Below, piece after piece: positions 15,802-22,811 of a DNA stretch of 41,238 nt. The notes under the pieces are model-generated. The model was given only the letters and a program-made list of their open reading frames with translations. It made no database searches and was not told the origin of the DNA. Both the position numbers and the translations under genes were made by a program. This DNA is from an uncultured Acidaminococcus sp. (GTDB lineage Bacteria > Bacillota_C > Negativicutes > Acidaminococcales > Acidaminococcaceae). The stretch spans positions 1 through 41,238 of the forward strand of contig OMUE01000039.1 of assembly GCA_900314165.1 (NCBI GenBank), in the 5' to 3' direction. Numbering within the stretch: position 1 is the stretch's first letter; the number at the start of each line of letters is the position of its first letter.

Positions 15802-16959
15802 TTATGCCTCCTTAAGGATTGCTGCCGCAGTCTCGATAATGATCTTGTTTTCTTCCTCGGTCCCTACGGAAATCCGCAGGCCGCCGGGAATATAGGAATT
15901 CTGGGAGAAGTTCCGAATCAGGACCTTCCGCTCCAGCATCTGTTTGAAGAAATAAGTGCCGGCCGCTTTCTGCTTTGCGGCTTCATCTGCTGCTGTAATG
16001 CCGCCCTTCTTCACCAAGGTGTCCAGCACAGCCCCCACAGGTCGTACCAACAGGAAGTTCGTAGCAGAGGGCATGACGAAGAAGCCCAGGTCTTCAAAGC
16101 CCTTCCGCAGGTAGGTTCGGCCGCTGACGATGGCTTTCACCCGGTTTGCCAGCACTTCCGGTTTGCTGAATAACAATTTTGCGGTCTGCAGGGAAATGCC
16201 ATTGGTCATGTAGGGAAGGATGACTTTGTGCAGCACCTTCATGACTTCCGGGCTGCCGATGCCGTACCCCACCCGCAGGTTGGCCAGGCCGTAGGCCTTG
16301 GAAAACGTTTTCAGTACGACCAGGTTGTCCACTTCGTGAACCAGTTCCATAGTGGTCAGTTCTTTGGGGTCGCCCTCTTCCACGGCAAAGTCCAGATAGG
16401 CTTCGTCCATGACTACCGGGCAATCCACATTGCGGATAATCTTCACCATGGCATCCCGGGGCGTATAGTTGCCCGTCGGATTGTTAGGATTGCAGATAAT
16501 CAGCAGAGCCGGTTTTTCTTTTTTGCAGAACGCAATGACGGCATCCGGATCTATATAGCCCTCCGGTGTCAGCTGGAAAGGTGCCGGTTCACTGTCCGCC
16601 AGCACGCAGTAAGTCTCGTACATGGAGAAGGAAGGCACGGGATAGGCAATCTTCCGGCCCGTGCCGCCGAAAGCGTAGCACACCTTTTCCAGCAGTTCGC
16701 TGGACCCATTGCCGATGATTACAGTCAGAGGATCCACGCCCCAGGCTGCTCCAATGGGTTCGCACAGTTCCTCGCAGTTCATAGAAGGATACCGGTTAAA
16801 GGCATTCTTCGCCACCACCTGCTGCACTTCGGCCACTAGATCCGCCGGCATATTCCAGTTCGTTTCGTTGGCATTGACCACAATATCCGCATCCGGCGTG
16901 GTCTCTACCGTATATTCTTCAATCCGGGCCAGGGAGACCCGTGGCAAGATTGTCGTCAT
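15802..16959 (-). CDS. hisC: Histidinol-phosphate aminotransferase
   Basis: The 385-residue PLP enzyme of fold type I converts imidazole acetol phosphate to histidinol phosphate with glutamate. IICNPNNPTGNYTP near 155-168, VVMDEAYLDFAVEEG near 185 and the PLP lysine in LKTFSKAYGLANLRVGYG near 220-237 are all present. Between FLLVRP and YFFKQMLERKVLIRNF, about 28 extra residues (LVKKGGITAADEAAKQKAAG) enlarge a segment that is short in typical HisC. The ATG at 16959 is 9 nt from AGGAGG; a GTG at 16965 is too close to it. It lies 14 nt after hisG. Confidence 0.95.
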   Translation of the reverse strand: MTTILPRVSLARIEEYTVETTPDADIVVNANETNWNMPADLVAEVQQVVAKNAFNRYPSMNCEELCEPIGAAWGVDPLTVIIGNGSSELLEKVCYAFGGTGRKIAYPVPSFSMYETYCVLADSEPAPFQLTPEGYIDPDAVIAFCKKEKPALLIICNPNNPTGNYTPRDAMVKIIRNVDCPVVMDEAYLDFAVEEGDPKELTTMELVHEVDNLVVLKTFSKAYGLANLRVGYGIGSPEVMKVLHKVILPYMTNGISLQTAKLLFSKPEVLANRVKAIVSGRTYLRKGFEDLGFFVMPSATNFLLVRPVGAVLDTLVKKGGITAADEAAKQKAAGTYFFKQMLERKVLIRNFSQNSYIPGGLRISVGTEEENKIIIETAAAILKEA

Positions 16960-16973
16960 ATACACATACCTCC

Positions 16974-17633
16974 TTAGGCTTTCTTCGCGTTCTTTTCTCC
17001 TTGTAATACAATTTCTAAGTCTTCTACCAGCTTCTTGATGCGGCCGTACTGCATCTTGAAGCTGACTTTATTGCAGATGAGCCGTGCGGTACTGGGATAG
17101 ACCATGGCCACTTCCTTCAATTTGTTTTCCCGCAGGGTCCGTCCCGTTTCCACAATATCCACGATGCATTCGCTGAGGCCTACAATGGGCGCCAATTCGA
17201 TGGAGCCGTTCAGCTTCATAATTTCCATCTGGATGCCCAGCTTCTCAAAGAAGGCTGTAGCGGAATTGGGGTACTTCGTAGCCACCCGCAGGTGAGCGTA
17301 GTCCGTGATTTCCGGCAATACCTTGGCTTCCGGCACAGCCATCATCAGGTGGCAGGCCCCGTAGCCCATGTCCAGCAGTTCGTAAATATCTTTATGTTCT
17401 TCGTTCAGCACATCCTTGCCGATAATACCGATGTCCGCAGCCCCGTATTCTACATAGGTAGGCAGGTCCACCGTCTTGACAATGATAAATTTTACCTTCG
17501 TCTCTTCGTTAGCAATGACCAGCTTCCGGGAGTCCTCCACTACGTTTTCCGCAGCGTAGCCTACCTTAGCCAGCATGTCTACGGACTTGGCAAACAGCTT
17601 GCCTTTCGGCAGCGCAATCGTTAAATATTCCAT
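16974..17633 (-). CDS. hisG: ATP phosphoribosyltransferase, short form catalytic subunit
   Basis: The 219-residue protein starts MEYLTIALPKGKL and contains DLPTYVEYGAADIGIIGKDVL near 68-88 and the PRPP-binding IVDIVETGRTLREN near 167-180. It lacks the C-terminal regulatory ACT-like domain of the 300-residue form, so it should need HisZ, whose gene ends 13 nt upstream. It catalyses the first committed step, ATP plus PRPP to phosphoribosyl-ATP. A longer in-frame start at 17687 overlaps hisZ without a ribosome binding site and is rejected. Confidence 0.97.
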   Translation of the reverse strand: MEYLTIALPKGKLFAKSVDMLAKVGYAAENVVEDSRKLVIANEETKVKFIIVKTVDLPTYVEYGAADIGIIGKDVLNEEHKDIYELLDMGYGACHLMMAVPEAKVLPEITDYAHLRVATKYPNSATAFFEKLGIQMEIMKLNGSIELAPIVGLSECIVDIVETGRTLRENKLKEVAMVYPSTARLICNKVSFKMQYGRIKKLVEDLEIVLQGEKNAKKA

Positions 17634-17646
17634 TCCTGTCTCTCTC

Positions 17647-18819
17647 CTATCCAATATAAGCCAGGGCTTCACAACGGTTCTGTGCACAGGCCTTGCTAGC
17701 TTCTTCCGGTGTCAGGTCTTCTGTAGCCACTTTCACGTTCTTGCCATCCCGGCGGAGCATGATGGCCTTCTTAATGGCCTCTTCCTCATGGCCGGGAGCC
17801 CAGGCTACAAAGATATCCCACTTGGATTCCTGGTTGAAGCGGCCATCCCGGCGCAGGGACAGGATGATACGGTCTATCCCCATGGCAAAGCCCGTAGCCG
17901 GCTGAGGATCTCCGAAGGCCGCCATCATATTGTCGTAACGGCCGCCGCCGCAGATATTGAAGCCCAGGTGCGGAGCATAGGCCTCAAATACCATGCCAGT
18001 GTAATAATCGAAGTCCCGGATCAGGCTCAGGTCGAAGGACAGGTATTCGGAAACCCCATAGGATTCCGTAAGCTTATAGATGTCTTTCAGGTTTTGCAGT
18101 GCATCAAGACAGTTCTCGTTATGAACCTTTGTGGCTAATTCGTCCAAGACTTCCACACCGCCCTGCAGGTACAGCAGCTGGCTGAACAAATCTTTCAATG
18201 GAGTGGGAATGAAGGAATTGGCCGCTTCCTGGAGACCTACAGAATTGTGGGTCAGGATCATTTCTTTCACAAAAGCGGCCTGTTTCGGAGTCAGCCGGGC
18301 TTCTTCCATGAGGCCGCTGACAAATCCGCTGTGGCCGATGCTGAGCAGAAAGTCCTGCAGACCTGCTGCCTTCAGGCTGTCCACCGCCAGGGCCAGCACC
18401 TCGGCATCTGCCATAGGAGCTTCAGCCCCAATCAGTTCGATACCGGCCTGGCAGAATTCACACTGGCGGCCGGCCTGGGTCTCTTCATGACGGAACACGT
18501 TGGCAATGTAGAACAGCCGTTTGATGCCCGTATCGTTTTGGAGACGGGTAGCCACCATCCGGGCCAGACCCGTAGTCATTTCGCTGCGCAGCATAAGGGT
18601 CCGGCTGTCCCGGCCGATAAAGCGCATGCTTTCTTTTGTGATGCCTGCCCCGGACAGGGCAAAGGTATCCGCAAATTCAAATGTGGGGGTCTCTGCTTCG
18701 TCATACCCCCAGGATAAAAAGTTATTGGCAATCTTATCTTCTATCTTGCGTTTCATCCGGGCTTCGCCGGGAAGTACGTCTTTTGTACCGTAGGGAATCC
18801 GCAATACGTTACTACTCAT
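17647..18819 (-). CDS. hisZ: ATP phosphoribosyltransferase regulatory subunit
   Basis: The 390-residue protein is a histidyl-tRNA synthetase paralogue. It has a class II aaRS core, with IPYGTKDVLPGEA at the start, LMLRSEMTTGLARMVA near 74-89, RHEETQAGRQCEFCQAGIE near 114-132 and GGGRYDNMMAAFG near 295. It lacks a clear anticodon-binding function. Together with a short HisG next door this is the octameric HisZG arrangement, in which HisZ gives histidine feedback control. Its start overlaps the regulator's stop by 1 nt (TAATG). Confidence 0.96.
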   Translation of the reverse strand: MSSNVLRIPYGTKDVLPGEARMKRKIEDKIANNFLSWGYDEAETPTFEFADTFALSGAGITKESMRFIGRDSRTLMLRSEMTTGLARMVATRLQNDTGIKRLFYIANVFRHEETQAGRQCEFCQAGIELIGAEAPMADAEVLALAVDSLKAAGLQDFLLSIGHSGFVSGLMEEARLTPKQAAFVKEMILTHNSVGLQEAANSFIPTPLKDLFSQLLYLQGGVEVLDELATKVHNENCLDALQNLKDIYKLTESYGVSEYLSFDLSLIRDFDYYTGMVFEAYAPHLGFNICGGGRYDNMMAAFGDPQPATGFAMGIDRIILSLRRDGRFNQESKWDIFVAWAPGHEEEAIKKAIMLRRDGKNVKVATEDLTPEEASKACAQNRCEALAYIG

Positions 18820-19118
18820 TAATCTTCTTCTCCTTTAGTCAGCTGGGGAATGATGGACCGATAGCCACCTGCCCCGTAATTCAAACAACGATTCACACGG
18901 GAAATCGTTGTGCTGCTGGCGCCCGTATCCTTGACAATCTTGGCATAGTTTTCGCCGCGATGAAGACGCACCGCCACTTCTAACCGTTGGCTCAGCGCCT
19001 TCAGTTCATTAGGCGTGCAGATGTCTTCCAGGAACGCCAAGGCAGCCTCTTCGTTTTCCAGAAGAAGAAAAGCCTGACCTAATTGCTGGATTTCTTTCTT
19101 ATTTAAACCTGCCTGCAT
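18819..19118 (-). CDS. TrpR/YerC-family regulator, likely histidine operon repressor
   Basis: The 99-residue helical DNA-binding protein has the TrpR-like layout: helical dimerisation segment, then ICTPNELKALSQRLEVA near 48-64, and the helix-turn-helix NYAKIVKDTGASSTTISRVNRCLN near 73-96. It matches the YerC/YecD group, some members of which are known or predicted to control histidine genes (HisR). As the first gene of the his run, directly under a promoter that overlaps the palindrome TACTAAATTAGTA, it probably autoregulates the operon with histidine as signal. That role is inferred. Confidence 0.85.
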   Translation of the reverse strand: MQAGLNKKEIQQLGQAFLLLENEEAALAFLEDICTPNELKALSQRLEVAVRLHRGENYAKIVKDTGASSTTISRVNRCLNYGAGGYRSIIPQLTKGEED

Positions 19119-19165
19119 ATGTAAAGCCCCTTTCTATGATTTTCAGGTGTAGTTGATGTTTGCTT

Positions 19166-19206
19166 TACTAATTTAGTACTTTAGCACGATGAAGAAGTAA
19201 ATGCAA
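19166..19206 (-). promoter_or_regulatory. his operon promoter with overlapping 13-bp palindromic operator
   Basis: Minus strand: -35 TTGCAT (19201-19206), 17-nt spacer, -10 TAAAGT (19178-19183). The palindrome TACTAAATTAGTA at 19166-19178 abuts the -10 box and covers the expected start site, a repressor position. A flanking CTTTAG/CTAAAG extends the symmetry in part. The operator most likely serves the TrpR-like protein encoded next. Confidence 0.65.
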
Positions 19207-19210
19207 GAGT

Positions 19211-19240
19211 TTTTGCAAAATCTGGTAAGATTTTGCAAAA
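19211..19240. promoter_or_regulatory. Twin TTTTGCAAAA palindromes within a 30-bp perfect inverted repeat
   Basis: TTTTGCAAAATC and GATTTTGCAAAA flank TGGTAA. Each arm contains the 10-bp palindrome TTTTGCAAAA, and the two centres are 20 bp apart, about two helical turns. It ends 5 bp upstream of the his -35 box, where an activator or cooperative dimer could bind. It could also form a hairpin in RNA, but no T-run follows on either strand. Confidence 0.5.
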
Positions 19241-19244
19241 ACAG

Positions 19245-19396
19245 CGAAGAGCAAAGAGCGAAAAGCGAAGAGGTGGGCTCCGCCCGCCTTGCCTGTAGTT
19301 TGCTAAACGCCACTACTTTCGCTCTTTGTTTCTCTATTTCTTCCTTGCCCGCCGCAGGCGCCTCTTCGCTCTTACCTCTTCGCTCTTCACTTACCT
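19245..19396. repeat. Dispersed intergenic repeat between divergent his and met promoters
   Basis: A left arm of GAAGAGCAAAGAGCGAAAAGCGAAGAGG with a GGGC-TCC-GCCC hairpin faces a right arm, TTGCCCGCCGCAGGCGCC, followed by CTCTTCGCTCTT words. It has the composite structure seen at 3904, 10979 and 21326. No gene is visible. Confidence 0.7.
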
Positions 19397-19405
19397 AAGT
19401 ACTCA

Positions 19406-19434
19406 TTGACAATTCCTACTTAATAAGGTAAGAT
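19406..19434 (+). promoter_or_regulatory. Promoter of metNI
   Basis: -35 TTGACA (19406-19411), 17-nt spacer, -10 TAAGAT (19429-19434). The transcript would begin just before the SAM-I aptamer. Confidence 0.85.
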
Positions 19435-19444
19435 TAATTGACAC

Positions 19445-19549
19445 GGATTCATCGAGAGTAACGGAGGGACTGGCCCAATGAAGTTACGGCAACCATCACC
19501 ATGTGAACGGTGCTAAGTCCATCAGGAACATCCTGAAAGATGAAGATGA
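19445..19549 (+). ncRNA. SAM-I (S-box) riboswitch
   Basis: Conserved S-box blocks are present in order: TTCATCGAGAG, CGGAGGGACTGGCCCAATGA, GTTACGGCAACC, GGTGCTAAGTCCATCAGG and GAAAGATGAAG. The ends TTCATC and GATGAA form P1. The sequence GATGAAG after P1 can also pair with the CTTCAT of the downstream terminator, the usual switch. Binding of SAM is expected to terminate transcription of the methionine transporter genes. Confidence 0.95.
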
Positions 19550-19562
19550 GTGAGCCAATCTG

Positions 19563-19600
19563 ATTCCTCTTCATACGTCATGAAGAGGAATTTTTTATTT
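19563..19600 (+). terminator. SAM-I riboswitch terminator
   Basis: ATTCCTCTTCAT pairs with ATGAAGAGGAAT over a 5-nt loop, followed by six T. It ends shortly before the metN ribosome binding site. Confidence 0.9.
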
Positions 19601-19622
19601 CAAGCATTTGGAGGTGCACACC

Positions 19623-20660
19623 ATGATAGAGTTGCAGCACATAGACAAAGTCTATCATACCAGTTCAGGGGACCTGCACGCCCTGAAAGACATCAACCTC
19701 TCCATTAATGAAGGAGAGATCTTTGGCATCATCGGGTTATCCGGTGCCGGCAAGTCCACCCTTGTCCGGTGTATCAATATGCTGGAAACGCCTACCAGCG
19801 GCAAAGTGTTTGTAGACGGCCAGGAAATGACTGCCATGAGCTCCGCTGAGCTGCGCAAGGCCCGGCAGAATATCGGCATGATCTTCCAGCATTTCAACCT
19901 GCTGAGCGCCCGTACGGTGTACGGCAACATCGCCTTCCCGCTGGAAATCCAGGGCATGGGCAAGGAAGACATCAAGAAGAAAGTCATGCCCTTACTGGAA
20001 CTGGTTGGCCTGACGGACCGGGCGGATCACTATCCTTCCCAATTGTCCGGCGGCCAGAAACAGCGGGTAGGCATTGCCAGAGCCCTGGCCTCCGACCCCA
20101 AGGTTTTGCTGTGCGATGAAGCGACCTCCGCACTGGATCCCCAGACCACGGAATCCATCCTGACCCTGCTGCGGGATATCAACAAACGCCTGCATATCAC
20201 CATCGTCATGATTACCCACCAGATGAACGTGGTAAAAGAAATCTGTGACCGGGTTGCTGTGATTGAAAACGGGGAAATCATCGAACAGGGTACCATGTTC
20301 GACCTGTTCACGGATCCCCAGAAGGCCACCACAAAGGAATTCGTGGCCAGCATCCAGCACAATGACCTGCCGGACTTCGTGAAGAAGATGCCCATGCACG
20401 ATACGTATGTGCCCGGTGACAAAGCTGTAGTCAGCCTGTCCTTTATTGGAGACAGCGCTGGCGAACCCGTTATCTCCGTGCTCATCAAAAGATACGACAT
20501 CGACGTGAACATCCTGACAGCCAATATCGAAAGCCTGCAGAACACGCCTTTCGGTACCCTGCTCATCGAGCTGGAAGGGGACGAAGCCCATATGAAGACG
20601 GCTATGGACTATCTCCATGCTAAACAATTAAAGATTGAGGTGATTGGTTATGTCTCCTAA
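19623..20660 (+). CDS. metN: Methionine ABC transporter ATP-binding protein
   Basis: The 345-residue ATPase drives methionine import. Walker A is GLSGAGKST near 38-46, the Q-loop IFQHFNLL near 88, the signature SQLSGGQKQRVGIARAL near 138-154 and Walker B VLLCDEATSALDP near 161-173. The C-terminal 80 residues (from about 265) are the NIL domain of MetN that senses methionine. The start ATG at 19623 is 8 nt from GGAGG; a longer start at 19608 overlaps that site. It is controlled by the SAM-I riboswitch upstream, and its 3' end overlaps metI by 11 nt. Confidence 0.97.
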   Translation: MIELQHIDKVYHTSSGDLHALKDINLSINEGEIFGIIGLSGAGKSTLVRCINMLETPTSGKVFVDGQEMTAMSSAELRKARQNIGMIFQHFNLLSARTVYGNIAFPLEIQGMGKEDIKKKVMPLLELVGLTDRADHYPSQLSGGQKQRVGIARALASDPKVLLCDEATSALDPQTTESILTLLRDINKRLHITIVMITHQMNVVKEICDRVAVIENGEIIEQGTMFDLFTDPQKATTKEFVASIQHNDLPDFVKKMPMHDTYVPGDKAVVSLSFIGDSAGEPVISVLIKRYDIDVNILTANIESLQNTPFGTLLIELEGDEAHMKTAMDYLHAKQLKIEVIGYVS

Positions 20661-21312
20661 TATGATAAACCTGCTTGTAAAATCTTTAGGCGAAACCTGC
20701 TACATGGTGCTGATTTCCGCCCTGTTGGCTACCTTGTTCGGCATGCCTCTGGGCATTATCCTGACGGTTACCGGCAAAGGCCATATTATGGAAAACAAAG
20801 GTGTCCATCAGGTGCTGGGTGCTATCGTCAACGCTATCCGTTCCGTACCTTTCATTATCTTAATGGTAGCCATCATCCCTCTGACGAGAGCTCTGGTGGG
20901 TTCCTCCATTGGTACTACCGCAGCCATCGTACCCCTGACCTTGTCCTGCACACCGTTTATTTCCCGTATCATCGAGTCCTCCCTGTTGGAAGTGGATCCC
21001 GGCGTCATTGAGGCCGCTCAGTCCATGGGGGCCTCCCCTGCTCAGATTATTTGGAAGGTGCTGCTGCCGGAAGCCATGCACTCCATCGTGCTGGGCATTA
21101 CTCTGGCCAGTATCAGTCTCATCGGCTCCAGTGCCATGGCCGGTGCCCTGGGCGGCGGTGGCTTAGGCGACCTGGCCATCCGCTATGGGTATCAGCGCTT
21201 CCAGGCTGACACCATGGTAGCCACCGTCATTGTCCTGATTGCTCTGGTCAACCTGGTCCAGACCGTGGGCAACCATATTTCCAGTGCGATGAATAAGACG
21301 AAGATAAAGTAA
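20650..21312 (+). CDS. metI: Methionine ABC transporter permease
   Basis: The 220-residue inner-membrane permease has about five membrane segments. The coupling (EAA) loop, EAAQSMGASPAQIIWKVLLPEA near 119-140, contacts MetN. NAIRSVPFIILMVAIIPLTR near 62 and GALGGGGLGDLAIRYGYQRF near 170-189 are typical of MetI. The start overlaps metN by 11 nt with GAGGTG upstream, so translation is coupled. A terminator follows and no MetQ substrate-binding lipoprotein gene lies downstream, unlike most metNIQ operons. Confidence 0.96.
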   Translation: MSPNMINLLVKSLGETCYMVLISALLATLFGMPLGIILTVTGKGHIMENKGVHQVLGAIVNAIRSVPFIILMVAIIPLTRALVGSSIGTTAAIVPLTLSCTPFISRIIESSLLEVDPGVIEAAQSMGASPAQIIWKVLLPEAMHSIVLGITLASISLIGSSAMAGALGGGGLGDLAIRYGYQRFQADTMVATVIVLIALVNLVQTVGNHISSAMNKTKIK

Positions 21313-21360
21313 TGCTTGAGTAAGCAAAGAGCGAAAAGTGAAAAGCGAAGAGGTGGCCGC
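21313..21360. repeat. Dispersed intergenic repeat, left arm
   Basis: AAGAGCGAAAAGTGAAAAGCGAAGAGG followed by a GGCC-GCT-GGCC hairpin, directly after the metI stop. The matching right arm follows the metI terminator at about 21460-21560. Confidence 0.65.
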
Positions 21361-21392
21361 TGGCCGATCCTCAAAGGTGCCACTCACGTTAG

Positions 21393-21436
21393 TTAGGAGC
21401 TGTGAAATCGGTTGATTCCATAGCTCCTAATTTTTT
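21393..21436 (+). terminator. Intrinsic terminator of metNI
   Basis: TTAGGAGCTGTGAAATC pairs, with small mismatches, with GATTCCATAGCTCCTAA around a GGTT loop, followed by six T. Confidence 0.85.
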
Positions 21437-21459
21437 GTCAGCTTGGCTGACTACATTGC

Positions 21460-21560
21460 TCCGCGCAGCGGTCCTTTTCGCTCTTATCTCTACGCTTTTC
21501 TATTTCTTCCTTGCCCGCCGCAGGCGCCTTTTCACTTTTCACTGTTCACTTTTCACTTAC
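21460..21560. repeat. Dispersed intergenic repeat, right arm
   Basis: TTGCTCCGCGCAGCGG and TCGCTCTTATCTC are the reverse complement of the block at 3287-3323. They are followed by TTGCCCGCCGCAGGCGCC and CTTTTCACTT words as at 3953-3998. The final TTCACT may act as the -35 box of the next gene. Confidence 0.7.
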
Positions 21561-21579
21561 CAACGTATCATGTTATAAT
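21552..21579 (+). promoter_or_regulatory. Candidate promoter of the AEC permease gene
   Basis: -10 TATAAT at 21574-21579 is clear; the best -35 is TTCACT (21552-21557) with a 16-nt spacer, and it lies in the end of the dispersed repeat. The repeat may thus contribute to expression. Confidence 0.5.
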
Positions 21580-21611
21580 AGTCCTATTCTATCCGAAAAG
21601 AGGTCCTGTAA

Positions 21612-22586
21612 ATGGTATTCTGGTTCATCTTAAAGAATTCCATGTTTCCTATATTTTTTCTTGTGCTCATGGGCTATTGGCTGGATAAAAAATTCAAGCT
21701 GCCGCCGGCCATCCTGTCCAAGTACCTGATGTTCATCATCCTGCCCTGCTTCATCTTTTTGAATGTGTACCACCTGCAGGTCCCTCCTGCAGGTCGGACG
21801 GCCTTTATCAGCATCGTCGTATTCATGCTGTTGTCCTTTACCTTTGCTACTCTCATCGGCAAGGTCCGCCATTACAGCCTGGGCATGACGGAGTCCTGCA
21901 GGAACGCCCTCATGTTCAATAATACTGGGAACCTGGGACTCTCCCTCATCACCATGGTATTTTCCCATGAGCCCTTCGTGGTCAACGGCGAAACGCCCTA
22001 TCTGAAAGAAGCCCTGGCCGTCCAGATGATCTACTTCATCGTCCAGAGTACCACCATTAATTCCATCGGCCTGTACCAGGCAGGACGGGGTACGGCTACC
22101 ATGAAAAAGACCTTAGGCGTCGTATTCCACATGCCCATGCTGTATGCCATTGCAACCGGGCTCATCTGCCGGCAGTTCCACCTGCCCGTAGAAGACTTCT
22201 TTCTGTATCCTGTTATGAACCTGTGTGCCAAGTCCCTGCTGCCCCTTGCCATGGTCATTCTGGGCATTCAGCTGTCCCGGACGAAGATCCACTGGTTCGA
22301 TAAAGATGTGTGGATTGTGAATATCTTCAAGATCTTCCTGCTGCCCATGACCGCCCTGATCATGATTTACGCCGGCAACGCCCTGTTCCCCGGTGCCTTT
22401 ACCCCCGTTAGCGCCCTGGTCTTCCTGATCTACTCCTCCATCCCCCTGGCGGCCAATACAGCCGTGTTCGCCGTGGAATTCAATAACAACCCTGAATACG
22501 CCACCCAGACCGTTATGAATACCACCGTCCTCAGTGCCTTGTCCATGACGTTCTATATCTTTTTAGGGAAGGTGCTGTTCTTGTAA
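21612..22586 (+). CDS. AEC-family (auxin efflux carrier-like) permease
   Basis: The 324-residue integral membrane protein has about ten hydrophobic segments in two halves. MFPIFFLVLMGYWLDKKFKLP at the N-terminus, FNNTGNLGLSLITMVF near 100-116 and AKSLLPLAMVILGIQLSR near 205-222 are typical of AEC transporters, including malonate/malate carriers such as MdcF and MleP. The substrate is likely an organic anion but cannot be named. The ribosome binding site is AAAGAGG, about 9 nt from the ATG. It stands alone, with its own promoter and a shared terminator with thrS. Confidence 0.85.
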   Translation: MVFWFILKNSMFPIFFLVLMGYWLDKKFKLPPAILSKYLMFIILPCFIFLNVYHLQVPPAGRTAFISIVVFMLLSFTFATLIGKVRHYSLGMTESCRNALMFNNTGNLGLSLITMVFSHEPFVVNGETPYLKEALAVQMIYFIVQSTTINSIGLYQAGRGTATMKKTLGVVFHMPMLYAIATGLICRQFHLPVEDFFLYPVMNLCAKSLLPLAMVILGIQLSRTKIHWFDKDVWIVNIFKIFLLPMTALIMIYAGNALFPGAFTPVSALVFLIYSSIPLAANTAVFAVEFNNNPEYATQTVMNTTVLSALSMTFYIFLGKVLFL

Positions 22587-22587
22587 A

Positions 22588-22755
22588 AGCGAAGAGGAGT
22601 GCTCCGCACGGCCCCACCACCGTGCTTTGCACGGTTCTCCTCCCCTGCGGGGATGACAGCCCGCTGGGCAGCGCCCTGTCGCCCCCGTAGGGGGAGAGGG
22701 CCATCGTAGATGGCGAGGGGGCTGGCCAGCGGCCACTGCCCTCTAACGTCTCATC
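22588..22755. repeat. Hairpin-rich dispersed repeat, copy 1
   Basis: A run of small hairpins: GTGC-TCC-GCAC, ACCGTGC-TTT-GCACGGT, TCCCC-TGC-GGGGA, a GACAG..CTGTC stem, CCCCC-GTA-GGGGG, GCCATC-GTA-GATGGC and GGCC-AGC-GGCC, ending CTCTAACGTCTCATCC. A second copy at 26585-26801 has the same order with different but still paired arms; a third, inverted copy is at 38426-38560. Reading frames across it (SPYGGDRALPSGLSSPQG) are spurious. Confidence 0.8.
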
Positions 22756-22757
22756 CA

Positions 22758-22802
22758 AGAAAAAAAGACTGGCAAGGAAAATTTCCTCGCCAGTCTTTTT
22801 TA
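22758..22802. terminator. Bidirectional terminator between AEC gene and thrS
   Basis: AAAAAAGACTGGC..GGAAA pairs with TTTCC..GCCAGTCTTTTTT; T-runs are present on both strands. It serves the convergent genes at 21612-22586 and 22812-24725. Confidence 0.85.
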
Positions 22803-22811
22803 TACTTGAAA

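Noticed and set aside
19211..19240. Terminator for an upstream gene
   Set aside because: Strong symmetry but no T-run on either strand, and both flanking genes are divergent, so nothing needs terminating here.
22531..22758. Frames reading SPYGGDRALPSGLSSPQG (also at 26562-26765)
   Set aside because: They run through palindromic dispersed repeats; the similarity between them reflects repeat DNA, not a protein family.
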